Shown here: positions 6,970-7,065 of the stretch, in pieces
Layout of the letters: the number at the start of each line of letters is the position of its first letter
Position numbering within the stretch: the first letter of the stretch is position 1
From: an uncultured Porphyromonadaceae bacterium
GTDB taxonomy: Bacteria; Bacteroidota; Bacteroidia; Bacteroidales; Muribaculaceae
NCBI GenBank assembly: GCA_947176545.1
Contig: CAMWRB010000059.1
Location: 1-7,065 of the forward strand
Direction of reading: 5' to 3'
Length of the DNA: 7,065 nucleotides
Position numbers and translations under genes: made by a program
The notes under the pieces: model-generated
Databases searched by the model: none
Seen by the model: the letters and a program-made list of their open reading frames with translations, nothing else
Told to the model about the DNA's origin: nothing

Positions 6970-7016
6970 GTCACAAGTAATAAGTAATAGGTAATAAGTA
7001 ATAGTGATTAGTTATC
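6961..7016. repeat. Heptanucleotide tandem repeat overlapping the permease stop codon
   Basis: Eight consecutive 7-base units run in register: AAGTCAT, AGGTCAC, AAGTAAT, AAGTAAT, AGGTAAT, AAGTAAT, AGTGATT, AGTTATC. Units 3-6 (6975-7002) are nearly identical; the outer units are diverged. The first unit supplies the last sense codons and the first bases of the permease stop TAG. The unit is too short for a CRISPR repeat and has no dyad symmetry. The remaining 7017-7065 is AT-rich and I see no gene, promoter or terminator I would defend there. Confidence 0.75.
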
Positions 7017-7065
7017 AAGTTTGTTTTTATGAAAAATTCTGAATAGATAATAGTGGGAATGGGTG

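Noticed and set aside
6975..7002. CRISPR-like array
   Set aside because: Repeat units are 7 bases with no spacers.
7015..7022. CAAGTTTG as a promoter -7 box for a downstream gene
   Set aside because: It lacks the leading T of TAnnTTTG and no gene start follows within the window.
7029..7043. ATG AAA AAT start of a possible next gene
   Set aside because: The frame reaches a stop after four further codons, so no gene begins here; the next gene must lie beyond the window.

Overview
The window reads as part of a fructan (levan/inulin-type) polysaccharide utilization locus (PUL) from a Bacteroidota gut-type bacterium, most likely order Bacteroidales and possibly Muribaculaceae or a Bacteroides relative. 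The reasons are a SusC-type TonB-dependent transporter, a one-polypeptide hybrid two-component regulator (HTCS), Bacteroidota-style TAnnTTTG promoter elements, no strong Shine-Dalgarno sequences, and AT-rich gaps between genes of balanced composition. The species assignment is inference.

Layout from left to right. Positions 1-633 (minus) are the first 211 codons of a susC-like gene that runs off the left edge. Positions 634-800 are its AT-rich control region, with a consensus -7 element and a striking 57-bp imperfect inverted repeat. Positions 801-3566 (minus) encode a 921-residue HTCS with a ribose-binding-protein-like periplasmic sensor. Positions 3567-3834 are a divergent promoter region. 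Positions 3835-5667 (plus) encode a secreted GH32 fructan hydrolase. A 111-bp gap with a strong stem-loop separates it from 5779-6969 (plus), a major facilitator sugar permease. A 7-bp tandem repeat starts at the permease stop codon, and the last ~50 bases hold no recognisable gene.

How the parts should work together (inference from the well-studied B. thetaiotaomicron BT1754-BT1765 fructan locus): SusC and an unseen SusD import fructo-oligosaccharides across the outer membrane. GH32 releases fructose in the periplasm. The HTCS sensor domain binds free fructose and, through phosphorelay to its AraC-type output, activates susC and the GH32-permease unit. The permease takes fructose into the cytoplasm, where a fructokinase, expected just beyond 7065 but not visible here, would phosphorylate it.

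The gene content matches a known type of system, so I do not claim a new one. The parts I think are least described are regulatory or structural: the susC-proximal inverted repeat, a second inverted repeat over the HTCS promoter, the intercistronic hairpin, and the heptamer array.
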